This document shows positions 45,578 through 55,609 of a stretch of DNA of 64,000 nucleotides, piece after piece; position 1 is the stretch's first letter; each line of letters opens with the position of its first letter. Under the pieces are notes generated by a model, which worked only from the letters and a program-made list of their open reading frames with translations, searched no databases and was not told the origin of the DNA. The stretch comes from Catonia carolina. Taxonomy: Eukaryota > Arthropoda > Insecta > Hemiptera > Achilidae. Position numbers and translations under genes: made by a program. The stretch spans positions 5,166,084 through 5,230,083 of the forward strand of contig JAQMRL010000021.1 of NCBI GenBank assembly GCA_035578175.1. The letters run 5' to 3'.

Positions 45578-46098
45578 TTCCGTTTCTTGAAACAGAATTA
45601 ATAAATACAGTACTGTATTTTTCAGTTCTGTTTCTTGAAACAGAATTAATAAATACAGTACTGTATTTTCAATTCTGTTTCAAGAAACAGAATTAATAAA
45701 TACAGTACTGTATTTTTCAATTCTGTTTCAAGAAACAGAATTAATAAATACAGTACTGTATTTTTCAGTTCTGTTTCTTGAAACAGAATTAATAAATACA
45801 GTACTGTATTTTCAATTCTGTTTCAAGAAACAGAATTAATAAATACAGTACTGTATTTTTCAATTCTGTTTCAAGAAACAGAATTAATAAATACAGTACT
45901 GTATTTTTCAGTTCTGTTTCTTGAAACAGAATTAATAAATACAGTACTGTATTTTCAATTCTGTTTCAAGAAACAGAATTAATAAATACAGTACTGTATT
46001 TTTCAATTCTGTTTCAAGAAACAAATTAATAAATACAGTACTGTATTTATTAATTCTGTTTCAAGAAACAGAATTAATAAATACAGTACTTTTTCAAT
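45578..46098. repeat. Satellite of 47-48-bp units, each with two palindromes, 11 copies
   Basis: ACAGTACTGT cores lie at 45607, 45655, 45702, 45750, 45798, 45845, 45893, 45941, 45988, 46035 and 46083 (the last shortened to ACAGTACT). Each unit has TTCTGTTTCAAGAAACAGAA (20-nt palindrome) and AAATACAGTACTGTATTT (18-nt palindrome). A TTCTTG variant replaces TTCAAG in every third unit, giving a higher-order period near 143 bp. The array ends 34 bp before exon 2. Confidence 0.92.
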
Positions 46099-46132
46099 TC
46101 AGTTTTAATGCATTATCACTTGTTTGTTGCAG

Positions 46133-46270
46133 ATATGGGACGTTCAGCCATTGCGCTTTTCATTTTGGCATTCTTTTCTATATTTATTGCGTTCTGGACT
46201 GGAATTGCTGGATGCTGGAGGAGATCGCCTGGAAATATTACCGCTACAGCTATTCTAATGTTACTTGCAT
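46133..46270 (+). CDS. Host-gene exon 2: TM2 and start of TM3
   Basis: Exon of 138 bp between TTTGTTGCAG and T|GTAAGT. It enters with two codon bases and leaves with one. The peptide starts MGRSAIALFILAFFS and continues as a hydrophobic helix (TM2) to FWTGIAGCW. A short basic cytosolic loop (RRSPGN) follows, then the start of TM3 (ATAILMLLA). In the claudin/PMP22/stargazin superfamily this is the TM2 - short intracellular loop - TM3 segment. The NIT sequon here sits at the cytosolic loop/TM3 boundary, so it is probably not glycosylated. A 48-bp palindromic satellite ends 34 bp upstream, so the polypyrimidine/branch-point region has little unique sequence. Confidence 0.85.
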
Positions 46271-46312
46271 GTAAGTAGTTTTCATTATGCATTTACTTAT
46301 ACTGTTAATTTA

Positions 46313-47065
46313 CGAGGTGTGTTCAGAAAGTAAGTACCGTTTTAAAAAAAAAAAACAAGTAAAACAATTTTTTTTCAACACAATTTTATTTCTACATGAA
46401 AGCCCAAACCTTAAACTATTTTTCGATATAGTTTTCACTGATGTTCAAACACTTGTTGTAGCGGGTGATCAATTTGTCTATACCCTCTTCGTAGAAGGTT
46501 CCCGCCAACAAATGTAGCCACGACTCCACAGCAGTTTTCACTTCATCGTCGGTTTCAAAGCGTTGGCCGCCTAGCTCACGCTTCATTTGTAGGAACAAGT
46601 GGTAGTCGGACGGTGCCAAGTCCGGGCTGTAGGGCGGGTGTTTGAAATGCGCCCAACGGAATTGTCGAACCAATGTTTGAGTGTCACCAGCGGTATGGGG
46701 CCGAGCATTGTTATGGAGCAAAACAATTCCGTTACTGAGCATTCCTCTCCGTTTGTTCAAAACAAACGGAGAGGAACTCTCACTCATCACATCTTCCCTG
46801 TAAACATCTCGAAGTTGACGATAAATTTCAGCCGGTTTCACATTCCTTGCGTTCAAAAATCTTATTACAGAACGAATCTCACAATCAACGGGATCAATAA
46901 TTGTCTTAAACATTTTAAACGTTCAGAGAAAACTGAAAACACAACGTAGCACAACTACAATGGCGTGAGTCGATAGCCAGTGAACAAGGACGACTAGTGC
47001 GCATACGTGGAACACCAATTGGCGGCAGTAGAATGAAACGGTACTTACTTTCTGAACACGCCTCG
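46313..47065 (-). mobile_element. Mariner element with TA target, internally deleted
   Basis: CGAGGTGTGTTCAGAAAGTA and TACTTTCTGAACACGCCTCG are the TIRs, flanked by TA. The 165-codon minus frame (46416-46913) starts MFKTIIDPVDCEIRSVIRFL and keeps YSPDLAPSDYHLF. The second catalytic motif reads HNNARPHT where mariners have HDNARPH, and the first is deleted. A 35-nt hairpin (46742-46776) marks the deletion. The element lies 43 bp after exon 2. Confidence 0.85.
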
Positions 47066-47264
47066 TACGTCAGGTATGAATATATTCTATACGTTCATAA
47101 TTACACAATACAGTGGGCTGTCTCTCTTACCTCACATGAATGAGTCCAAGTTGTATTTTGATAACTGAAAAGTCGATTGATAGAACTCCACCTCATTTAC
47201 ACCATCCAATTTTGACCCTGAAATTAAGCGCATATTGTTAGATTAGATATGAAATACAGTACAA

Positions 47265-47575
47265 CCTATTGTGCGGTTTCAAGTGGCGTAAGTGAGACAA
47301 TCCACAAGAAAAACTTTTTGCTGGGCAAGACAGAATCGAACAAGTGGAAGCCTATAATTATCTGGGAACCCGAGTCAATTGCAGTGCAAGCCACTTTAAG
47401 TGGCTTGCACTGAAAGAGCCATGAAAGTGCTACGTCTTTCCCATCCTCTTGTATGGAGTAGAGGCGTGGACACTCACCAAAGAATGTGAGACCCATCTAC
47501 AAGCGTTTGAAATGTGGACCTACCGGAGAGTGTTTCGAATACTGTGGACATACAAGGTCATTAAAAAAATTGAAA
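47265..47575 (+). pseudogene. LINE (RTE-like) RT fragment with internal hairpin
   Basis: The + strand shows VEAYNYLGTRVNC, then after a 31-nt palindrome (47382-47412) PILLYGVEAWTLTKECE and FEMWTYRRVFRILW. The normal segment between these motifs has been replaced by the palindrome. The ATTAAAAAAATTGAAA inverted repeat follows. Confidence 0.68.
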
Positions 47576-47728
47576 CTCAAAAATTTTTATCTCACTTATT
47601 TAAAATTTACAGAAAATAATACATCTTCAGTCACTTGTATAAAATGAGTTTTATACAAATGACTGAAGATGTATCATCTTCTGTAAATTTTAAGTAAGTG
47701 GATAAAAATTTTTTAGTTTCAATTTTTT
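47568..47728. repeat. 75-bp-arm inverted repeat
   Basis: ATACATCTTCAGTCACTTGT and its inverse flank a short centre (TGAG, near 47647). The arms extend to ATTGAAACTCAAAAATTTTT on each side. It adjoins the LINE fragment ending about 47575. Confidence 0.8.
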
Positions 47729-47978
47729 TATTTTTTCTGATGATGGCGGAGATACCGAAACATGTGTAAGTAAGAATTAAAATAAAGATGACGCAGTTTA
47801 AAAAGAAGGTTAGTGAAATTATTATATTAATTCATTATATGAAATAGAAATAATTTCAAACTGCAGGATGCACTATAAAGATTTATTTAGGGAGTATTTT
47901 AAATTACGGAGTTCCAAATGCATTTAGAAATACATGCAAGAGTGGCATAGCGATTTGATCCAGATACCAGATGACGAA

Positions 47979-48300
47979 ACCCACCGGGTTGGTCTAGAGG
48001 TAAAGTCGTCGCCGTGAGTCAGCTGTTTAACAGCTGATTTTCGGAGACGAAGGTTCCTGATTCAAATCCTAGTAAAGGTAGTTAGTTTTATACGGATTTG
48101 AATACTAGACAGTGGTTACCGGTGTACTTTGATGGTTGGGGTTCAATTAACCATACTCAGTGGGTGTGTCTGTAGAAGACTACACAGTCTCATTTACACG
48201 TCATACACATCATCCTCATCTCATTGGGTCATGGGGTTGCTTATTGTTCTCAATTGAACAGATTGCAATGTACACATATTAGGAATTAAAAAAACAAAAA
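47979..48300 (+). mobile_element. SINE family A, full-length copy
   Basis: Belongs to the same subtype as the copy at 1-300 (GCCGTGAGTCAGCTG in the head). AGATGACGAA before and AGATGACAAA after form a probable target-site duplication with one mismatch. It lies about 200 bp before exon 3. Confidence 0.78.
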
Positions 48301-48499
48301 AGATGACAAAGCAAACAAATAAGTGTTTATTTACAAGTCGATACGACTTGGTACTCGACGACCATCGAAACTTCTTTAAAAAGTTTAAAACTTCTTTAAA
48401 AAGTAGCAAATTACTAAGTTTGAAGTTAGGTTGAGACCAGGAGGTATTATCTGTATTGTTTAAAATAAATTACTAACAAAAATGTTTATTGGCGTTAAG

Positions 48500-48597
48500 G
48501 TTTACTGAGTGCTGGAGCAATGGGATTATGGCACGGAGTAGAGTATTACGAAAAAGAAAGAGTGGTCGGTGAAGAATTTTATCAGCAATGGGACAAT
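48500..48597 (+). CDS. Host-gene exon 3: end of TM3 and extracellular loop 2
   Basis: Exon of 98 bp between GGCGTTAAG and T|GTAAGT. The codon split with exon 2 (T + GT) gives Cys. The peptide LLSAGAMGLWHGVEYYE finishes TM3, and KERVVGEEFYQQWDN is charged and fits extracellular loop 2. The exon ends on a codon boundary, so both downstream exons (60535 and 63347) can follow in frame. Joining exons 1-3 gives one uninterrupted frame with correctly spaced hydrophobic helices, the main reason for calling this a real gene among the repeats. It could be any of several arthropod claudin-like families, so no symbol is assigned. Confidence 0.85.
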
Positions 48598-49187
48598 GTA
48601 AGTTAAAAATTTTTATTGTTTTATTACTTCTTATTTAATATAATATTGTATTATTTATTGATTCTTAATAATTATCCTAAATAATAAACATTCATTCCAA
48701 ATAAGCCATAATACTAGGCCTAAGCTATATTTAGTATCCTTTTTGGTCATCAGCAGTAAACTGAATTACTGCACTCTGACATTTGTAGTGATAGACTATT
48801 TTAGTCCGTGAGTTCTGTCAATAGTATATCGTATAGTATGTCCAAACTGAATCATCATCTGGGATAGCTATACCAAGTATGGGTGTTTCCTAATGCCACA
48901 GACTGTTTAAATATTTCATTTTTACCGAGAAAAATAAATACACAATTCACTCAATTTCTGTCATGTTTTTTGTGAGTTATCTTGTACATGTAGGCAAGGG
49001 AGGAAGAGAAGTGTGATCACAATTCTATAGCTACATGCGCCAATTTGGATTGGACAAATTTTACTGGTAATGAGCTATCAGTTGACGATTGTGCCTATAA
49101 TGCGGTGGGAGGAGAGTATAAGTCTATCTATCCAACATACATCGGCCAACCCGAACACATAACACATCTATCAACCACCACAAACAC

Positions 49188-49804
49188 GAATTTTGAGTTG
49201 CCACATTTTTATTCCGCTCTGTATTCCTCTTATATACCCATGCCCCTTCATCTACTTGTATGACTCACGCCCCCCAGTTGGTAGTAGTCCCCATGTTCCT
49301 ATGCATAATCACTCCACTACGGTGAAAAGAGCCGCCATTTTAAATTATTAAACACTTAGAAAATAAAAGGCCGGTGATTATGCCAAACTCTACCCTTTCC
49401 GTCTCCCCTAAAATCATAAACTAACCCCTACCTAAAATTGTACCATTTGTCCACGTTAAGTACGGTGCGTGCCTTCCCCTCCTCAAGACAATAGAACTCC
49501 CACATAACTGATAAAGGCCACTGAAAAACAAAAAAAAGAAAAGAGCCACTCTTAAACCCACTTGTCCCTTAATATAAATTTTCATCCACGAGTAACTTCT
49601 TAAAATACATTACCTCCTTTGAAGTCCCAGTCCCAATCCCGCAAGAGCCAGAATCCTATTTCCTAATTTTAAACTATAAAATTCCCCCTAAATTTCATGA
49701 GGTTGCAATTATTCGGTAAAATTGTTCCCCGAGCGACCAGGTGTTCCTTAACACGATGTCGCCATCATAGGGCTTCTCAGCCCTCTCAACCAGGATTCAG
49801 GATT
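49188..49804 (+). mobile_element. LINE 3' UTR insertion with 9-bp target-site duplication
   Basis: CACAAACAC at 49179-49187 and 49805-49813. 617 bp nearly identical to 22760-23374, ending GGATTCAGGATT. Only the 3' UTR was copied. It sits in the left arm of a long inverted repeat whose right arm lacks it. Confidence 0.82.
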
Positions 49805-50122
49805 CACAAACACTTAATTAATAAAATTCACTTCATGACCCCCCCGTCACACTAAATAAATAAGGAGTAATGGAATTATTTAAAGAAAGGGAATTGTTTA
49901 AAATTCAGTTGCAATTTAACATAACTTTACTGAAAATAATGAAATATGAAAACCCTAAAAATACAATATCATTTTGTATTATGTGAAGCTTATAATGATA
50001 AGCTTGCATCATTATAAGCTTCACAGATTGAAGATACAAAAAAAACTTTATTATATACATATTAAAACTACAGTTTTTCTCTATTTTTCGACATAGTCGC
50101 CAAACAGATTCAAGCACTTGTC

Positions 50123-50737
50123 TTACCTTGGAACAGTCTTTGAAATACCCTCTGCATAAAAATCTGCCGCCTGTGAATGTAGCCAACCATTCACAGCGTT
50201 TTGAAGCTCTTCGTCATTGGCGAACCGCTGAGATGCAAGCCACCGCTTCATGTTCGGGAACAGGTGAAAATCACTAGGAGCCAAGTCTGGGCTGTTTGGG
50301 GGATGATTGAAAACGTCCCATTTAAACTTGGCCAAAAGTTCATTTGTTCTTCGATCTGTATGAGGGCGAGCATTGTCGTGCTCAAACACAACACCACGTG
50401 TCAGAAGGCCACGATGCTTGTTTTGGATCGCTCTTCTTAGTCTGTTTAAAGTTTCACAGTAGACAGCAGAAGTGATGGTCGTTCCACGTTCCATAAAATC
50501 AACGAGTAAGATGCCCTTAGCATTCCAAAAAACGGTAGCCATAAGTTTCCTCATAGACAAAGTTTGACGGACTTTCCTTGGCTTGTTTGGAGAAGCGGTA
50601 TGTCCCCATTGCATTGACTGCTGTTTTGTCTCAGTATTCACGTAGGCTACCCAAGTCTCATTGCCAGTAACAATCCTGTTCAAAAATTCTTCTCCTTCAA
50701 AGTCATACCGAGAAAGAAAGTCTATGGTAGAACTCAT
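50123..50737 (-). pseudogene. Mariner transposase catalytic domain, D-to-N at first site
   Basis: 204 codons in one frame. Visible in order: VTGNETWVAYVN, where the usual motif is VTGDETW, so the first Asp is Asn; KLMATVFWNAKGILLVDFM; FEHDNARPHT (second Asp intact); and NSPDLAPSDFHLF (third Asp intact). It ends GISKTVPR through a small change near the C-terminus. The N-terminal DNA-binding half continues out of frame to about 50905 and then breaks. The third-motif spacing is the D34D type of mariner. Inactive by the Asn and by truncation. Confidence 0.82.
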
Positions 50738-51029
50738 TCATTTTGTTTTATGGTCATCGGTCAGCAGTTTTGGTACCCAACGAGCGCAAAACTTATGGTA
50801 GCCTAGTTTTTCTGTCACTATCTCGTGTACAAGACTTTGAGAAATTTCAGGAAAATGATGTGAAAGTTCCGAGATTGTGAAACGACTGTCCTCACGAACT
50901 TACATTCACAGGCGACAGATTTTTATACAGAAGGTATTTCAAAGACTATTCCAAGATACGACAAGTGCTTGAATCTGTTTGGCGACTATGTCGAAAAATA
51001 GAGAAAAACTGTAGTTTTAATATGTATAT

Positions 51030-51489
51030 AACAATAGACCCCGAACAAATAAGGAAATATATAGCAGAGTTGAAAACATTATCCACACAATGAGGAAAAG
51101 AAGACTTATGTTTTTTGGTCATATAGCGAGAATGGACAATAATCGGCTGGCAAAACAGGTCTATGAGAGGATAATGAAACTTAAGATTAAGCCAGCATGG
51201 TTCACCGAAACGCTGTCAGATTGCTTAACGGCAGGGATTACCACAGAAGACATATGCAATAGAGAGGTTTTTAGGGGTAAAGTTGAGAGAGTGACCTTTA
51301 GGGAGGAAAGTGAGAGGAGGAGGTGTGAACCTCACAATATGGACCAACTGAGGATGGACAGATCGAGAAGGATGAGGGAGGTGTGGGTGAGGAAGAGAAT
51401 GGAGCAGCATAGGACATGAAGAAACACCCCAAATATTGATTTAACGTGCTCTCGTTAAAGAGCTATTCGAAAAAAAAAAAAAAAGAAAA
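51030..51489 (+). pseudogene. LINE RT C-terminal tail inside a mariner
   Basis: Frame 51090-51419: MRKRRLMFFGHIARMDNNRL, IKPAWFTETLSDCL and MREVWVRKRMEQHRT. It ends in an A-rich tail (51472-51489). It interrupts the + arm of the fold-back mariner. Confidence 0.7.
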
Positions 51490-52150
51490 GTTTTTGTGTC
51501 TTCACACGTTTACTTTTTATTTCAAAACGGAGGTTATTTTCTGGATAACCTTCGTATTTTTAGGGTTTTCATATTTCATTATTTTCAGTAAAGTTATGTT
51601 AAATTGCAATTGAATTTTAAACAATTCACTTTCTTTAAATAATTACATTACTCCTTACTTATTTAGTGTGACGGGGGGTGATGAAGTGAATTTTATTAGT
51701 TAAGTGTTTGTGGTGGTTGATAAATGTGTTATGCTTTCGGATTGGCCGATGTATGTTGGATAGATAGACTTATACTGTCCTCCCACCGCATTATAGGCAC
51801 AATCATCAACTGATAGCTCGTTACCAGTAAAATTTGTCCAATCCAAATTGGTGCATGTAGCTATAGAATTGTGATCACACTTCTCTTCCTCCCTTGCCTA
51901 CATGTACAAGATAACTCACAAAAAAACGTGACAGAAATTGTGTGAATTGTGTATTTATTTTTCTCGATAAGAATGAAATATTTAAACAGTCTGTGGCATT
52001 AGGAAACACCCATACTTGGTATAGCTATCCCAGATGATGATTCAGTTTGGGCATATGAGGTCTGTTCAAAAAATAACCGAACTTTTTGAATTACGCGCAA
52101 ACAGGGATACTTAGCGACGTGCGGTTGGCAACACACTACTCTACGTCTTT

Positions 52151-52480
52151 ACCCACCGGGTTGGTCTAGAGGCAAAGTTGTCGCCAAAATTAGCTGTTTA
52201 ACAGCTGATTTTCGGAGATGAAGTTTCCTGGTTCATTTGTAAAGGTAGTTACTTTTATACGGATTTGAATGCTAGACAGTGGTTGCCGGTGTACTTTGAT
52301 GGTTAAGGTTCAATTAACCATACTCTCTCAGGAATGGTCGACCTGAGTCTGTACAAGACTACACCTCATTTACACGTCATACATATCATCCTCATCTCAT
52401 TGGGTCATGGGGTTGCTTATTGTTCAGAATTGAACAGATTGCAACGTACACATATTAGGAATTAAAAAAAAATAAAACTA
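52151..52480 (+). mobile_element. SINE family A nested in a mariner-like element
   Basis: Complete copy flanked by the direct repeat CTACGTCTTT. It lies inside the transposon spanning 52057-54252, so it is younger than that element. Confidence 0.78.
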
Positions 52481-53280
52481 CGTCTTTCTTTATTAAACAT
52501 ATGTTTTTGGTTTGTTGATATCTCATTTACTTTTCGTTGTGTTGTTTTTTTAGTACGATGTGTTTAAGTGCTAGTGACGATTTTTGTAATGTAAAATTTT
52601 TGTCAACCCGTTGTGAACACTGCACTTTTGTCTCAATGCCGTAGCCGTAAACCCAGTTTTTGTCTCCTGTTATGATCCTTTACCTGAATGTTGCATCATC
52701 ATTGGCTTGTTCAAGAAGTTGCCGACAAACTACCACACGATGTTCTTTTTGCTGTTCGGTCATCAAACGGGGAACAAACTTTGCTGCAACTCACAAAGCA
52801 AGTTCAATTTTTCAGTTAAAATTTCATGGTACGATCCAATTGAGATGCCAACCTCTTCTGAAAGTTCTCTGACAGTCAATCGGCGATTTACACCCACCAG
52901 ATTATGGATTTTCCTAACGAGGGTGCCATCAGTTGAAGTCAAAGGCGTTCCAGGTCGAGGGTCATCTTCAATTGACTGGCGACCACTTTCAAATTGAGAA
53001 AACTATTTACAACAATGCGTACAACTCAGAGAATCATCTCCTTAAGCTTGTTTCAAAAGTTGAAATGTTTCTGTGAAAGTTTTCCCCTGCTTCATGCGAA
53101 ATTTCACGTTGCACCTTTGCTCCCGAATTTCGCACATTACAAAAATCGTCACTAGCACTTAAACACGTCATACTAAAAGCAGAACACCACAAAAATTAAA
53201 TGAGTTATCAACAATTTAAGAAAATGTGTTCACAAAAGGAATGACGTAGAACAGTGTGCCACCAACCGCACGTCACTAAA

Positions 53281-54197
53281 TATAGGGTGATTCAAAAAGA
53301 GCGCCGGTTTTGATATATCAAATTAAGAGATTTATTTTATTGAAAAACTGAAAATAAATACATCAACAAGTTCATCTTTCCTTCCGATTTCATGTATGAA
53401 AAATGATGTCATGCATGTGTCCTCCTCTACTGCGCTGGCACGCATCAACTCTGTCCATGAAATTGGATATTACTGCACGACAAGTTTCGACTTCCATTTG
53501 CCCGATAACCCGTCGAATTTCCTTCTTCAAGTCATTGATGTTTCGGGGTTTATTGGCATACACCAATGACTTCAGATGACCCCAAAGAGGAAAGTCACAA
53601 GGCGTCAAGTCACACGACCTTGGTAGCCATTGATGGTCGGAATTACGAGAAATGATGCGATCCTGGAACCGTTCACGGAGCAACAACATTGTTTCTCGTG
53701 CAGCGTGACAGGTAGCACCATCCTGCTGAAACCACAACTCGTCAATGTCCATTCCATCCAAATGACGCCACAAAAACTCCCTAATTTGCTGGGTTAACAG
53801 CCACACTGTCACGAACCAACACAACGTTCTGCTCAGTTTGGCCAGAACGACGACGTCCAGAACTTTTAAGGTCGACTGTTGAACCCGTCTCAAAAAACTT
53901 TTTCATGAGCCTGCGAACTGTTGATTCATTCGGTGCTTCATTACGTCCTAGAGTACCGCGAAGTCGCCTGACAGTAGCCGCATAACTCTCTCCACTCTGG
54001 TAAAATGTTTTGACGATTAACACTCGTTGCGCAATAGTAAACTTCTCCATGGTTAGACACAGACTGCGAGAGTACTACACTGCGAACAAGAGAAACTACA
54101 ACTGAATCGTCAATCGGAATGTTCTCCAAAATAGAAATGTGGTTAAACAATGTTGCCAACCGATAAACAAAAATTTACTAGCCGTTTAAAAACCCTT
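53281..54197 (-). mobile_element. DUF4817-type transposon nested in another element
   Basis: One intact terminus at 53281 (AGGGTGATTCAAAAAGAGCG). The other end stops at TAGCCGTTTAAAAACC, short of the terminal repeat. The minus strand encodes the MEKF N-terminal domain (53781-54050) and a C-terminal frame (53390-53893) including DELWFQQDGATCHAA (second catalytic Asp) and SCDLTPCDF (third). The join at QQIREFLW skips the first Asp, so it is dead. Confidence 0.82.
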
Positions 54198-54289
54198 TAT
54201 TTGCATTAGCGTGTAATTCATAAAGTTTGGTTATTTTTTGAACAGACCTCGTACTATACTTAAATTTCACTAACCTGCTTAGAACGTTG

Positions 54290-54735
54290 ATCTTCATTCA
54301 TTAAGTCGCATTGAGTGTGAGTAACCTTATTGACCACCATCTTCTCCTTCGTTTTCAGTGCGCTAATTTTTAGACCGAACCTTTCCCTCTTCAGTAACTA
54401 TTAATCAAGCTCTGAAGCCCCTTTTTGAAATCTGGAAAAAAAATTATATCATCAGCATAAATATTTTATATTGTTAAGATGTATTCCATTTAGCTTAATA
54501 ATCCCATCAAAAGGATTAAAAACAGCTCACTTAAATATTAGGTCTGAGTACAAGTTAAACAGTAATGGGGAAAAGAACACAACCCTGCTCTGTACCTTCT
54601 TATCAGAATAGGTTCTAAGATCTGTTCATTTACATTAACTGATGCCATCTGGTACAAATTGAGGATTTTTTTTAGATTTATATCTTTTAAATTAGTAAGC
54701 ATTTCAAGCAACTCCTTGTACTTCACATGATCACT
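54290..54735 (-). pseudogene. Degraded LINE RT finger/palm fragment
   Basis: Minus-strand pieces: KYKELLEMLTNLKDINLKKI, NLYQMASVNVNEQ and, frameshifted, a region near 54440-54470 that could have held the ADD motif. The order fits the RT block before the catalytic site. Heavily degraded. Confidence 0.45.
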
Positions 54736-54737
54736 AC

Positions 54738-55075
54738 CTTGCCGGTCTCATTGGCGTAGTTGGTAACGTGCTCACCTCTCATCATGCGGTCTTGGGTTCG
54801 AATCCCATTCAGGCACAGCATATTTTCATCCGCTACATAAATCATTTCCTTCTTCACCATCTGCATTAGCAGTATTTATGGGCCGGCCCGTGGTGTAGTT
54901 GTCAGTGCAACTGGCTACTATGCCGGGGTCCCGGGTTCGATTCCCGATCACGTCTGACATTTTTTTCATCTGTAAATCACCACATATCATTACCTATGCA
55001 CAAGTCCAAGACTTATGTAGGCATCATCACTCAATAAAAAAAAAAATTGTAGAACAGTCGGACGTTAAATAAAAA
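54738..55075 (+). mobile_element. SINE family C interrupted by SINE family D
   Basis: The C head (GCCGGTCTCATTGGCGTAG, then B box GGTTCGAATCC) and body run to about 54880. The C tail (GAACAGTCGGACGTTAAA) reappears at 55053. The intervening block is a different tRNA-like SINE. Confidence 0.7.
54887..55052 (+). mobile_element. SINE family D, tRNA-derived, single copy in window
   Basis: About 165 bp with a tRNA-like head: GGCCCGTGGTGTAGTTGTCA (A-box-like) and CCGGGTTCGATTCCCG (B box in a perfect T-arm-like stem). A short body and an A-rich tail follow. It is not a tRNA gene, because no acceptor stem closes after the B box. Confidence 0.65.
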
Positions 55076-55597
55076 AAAAAGATCACTACCTCCTGCCAAT
55101 TTTTTTTCTGAATAGCCCTTTTAGAGAGAGTGAGTCAAATTAATATTTCAATTATTTCTTCATGTTATGCTGACATTTTCTTTTCTTCCACAATCTCATC
55201 TTTTCATTTCCTCCTCCAAAGATCACTCTCTTGGGTTTTTTCTAAAAATTTCCCTATTTTGTATGTCATGTGTGTCGATTTTTGCACCTTTAAGGTCATT
55301 TAATGTTACCGCGAGAACCAATTTTGTTTTGTAAACCATTATTTATCGGAAATTTGTTTTGTCGATCTGTTATCGTTTACTTTGCCATATACTATCTGAA
55401 AAATATAAGCCATCTCCTTTTTCTCGTTACATGGATTATGTTTTCAATATTTTCGTATATCTCTTTGTTTGAACGGGGTTTATTGTAAATTTTCTTCTTC
55501 CTTCTTAGGTCCTAGTATACTCCTAACTATTCTCCTTTTATGCTCATCATTTTATTGATACCACTTTTTAACATAATTTTAAATGTTTTTGCTCCAT
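55076..55597. other. AT-rich intron, nothing recognised
   Basis: Pyrimidine-rich on the + strand. The small hydrophobic frames have no support as genes. Confidence 0.45.
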
Positions 55598-55609
55598 TCA
55601 GTACTTCCA

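Larger units (their letters stand above)
1014..46132 (+). other. Giant intron (about 45 kb) of the claudin-like gene
   Basis: Bounded by a GTAAGT donor at 1014 and a TTGTTGCAG acceptor ending at 46132, with matching codon phase. Its content is almost entirely transposons and their relics on both strands, listed separately. No convincing additional host exon was found in it. Intron size and content fit a large insect genome. Confidence 0.65.
50026..51554. mobile_element. Fold-back mariner, interrupted by a LINE tail
   Basis: 50026-50905 carries the transposase on the minus strand. 50906-51029 plus 51490-51554 is an inverted copy of its C-terminus and 3' end on the + strand, ending in TIR GATAACCTTCG and TA. 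A LINE fragment occupies about 51030-51489. One end is therefore an inverted duplicate of the other. Confidence 0.78.
48832..52056. repeat. Long inverted repeat, about 500-bp arms, interrupted by three insertions
   Basis: The left arm (48832-49187 plus 49805-49964) is mirrored by the right arm (52056 back to 51555), e.g. CAAACTGAATCATCATCTGG and CCAGATGATGATTCAGTTTG. The LINE UTR (49188-49804) splits the left arm. The fold-back mariner occupies the middle. Mirroring resumes for a few bases (CTATAC) after the mariner-like element ending at 54252. Arms are about 95% alike by eye. Confidence 0.82.
52057..54252 (-). mobile_element. Mariner-like element hosting SINE A and a DUF4817 element
   Basis: Ends TGAGGTCTGTTCAAAAAATA and TATTTTTTGAACAGACCTCG are inverted repeats with TA on both sides. 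On the minus strand, 52600-53130 carries a degraded mariner transposase: SFTETFQLLKQA near 53080, SQFESGRQSIEDD near 52985, RPGTPLTSTDGTLVRKIH, then TEQQKEHRVVVCRQLL and ITGDKNWVYGYG near 52650. The first catalytic Asp is visible in TGDKNW. The rest is deleted or displaced. Confidence 0.7.

Noticed and set aside
45578..46098. CRISPR-like array of regular repeats
   Set aside because: There are no unique spacers. The whole 48-bp unit repeats. Context is a eukaryotic intron, so it is a satellite.
48994..49115. Extra host exon between exons 3 and 4
   Set aside because: Good acceptor and donor look-alikes, but its length (122 bp) would break the frame into both exon 4 versions, and it is part of a repeated inverted sequence. 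Kept as a low-interest finding only.
54740..54820. tRNA gene
   Set aside because: A- and B-box matches exist but no closing acceptor stem follows. The same head recurs in at least six places with a common downstream body, so it is a SINE.
55303..55488. 61-codon hydrophobic frame as a membrane protein gene
   Set aside because: Pyrimidine-rich AT sequence gives hydrophobic codons by chance. No homology or splice context.
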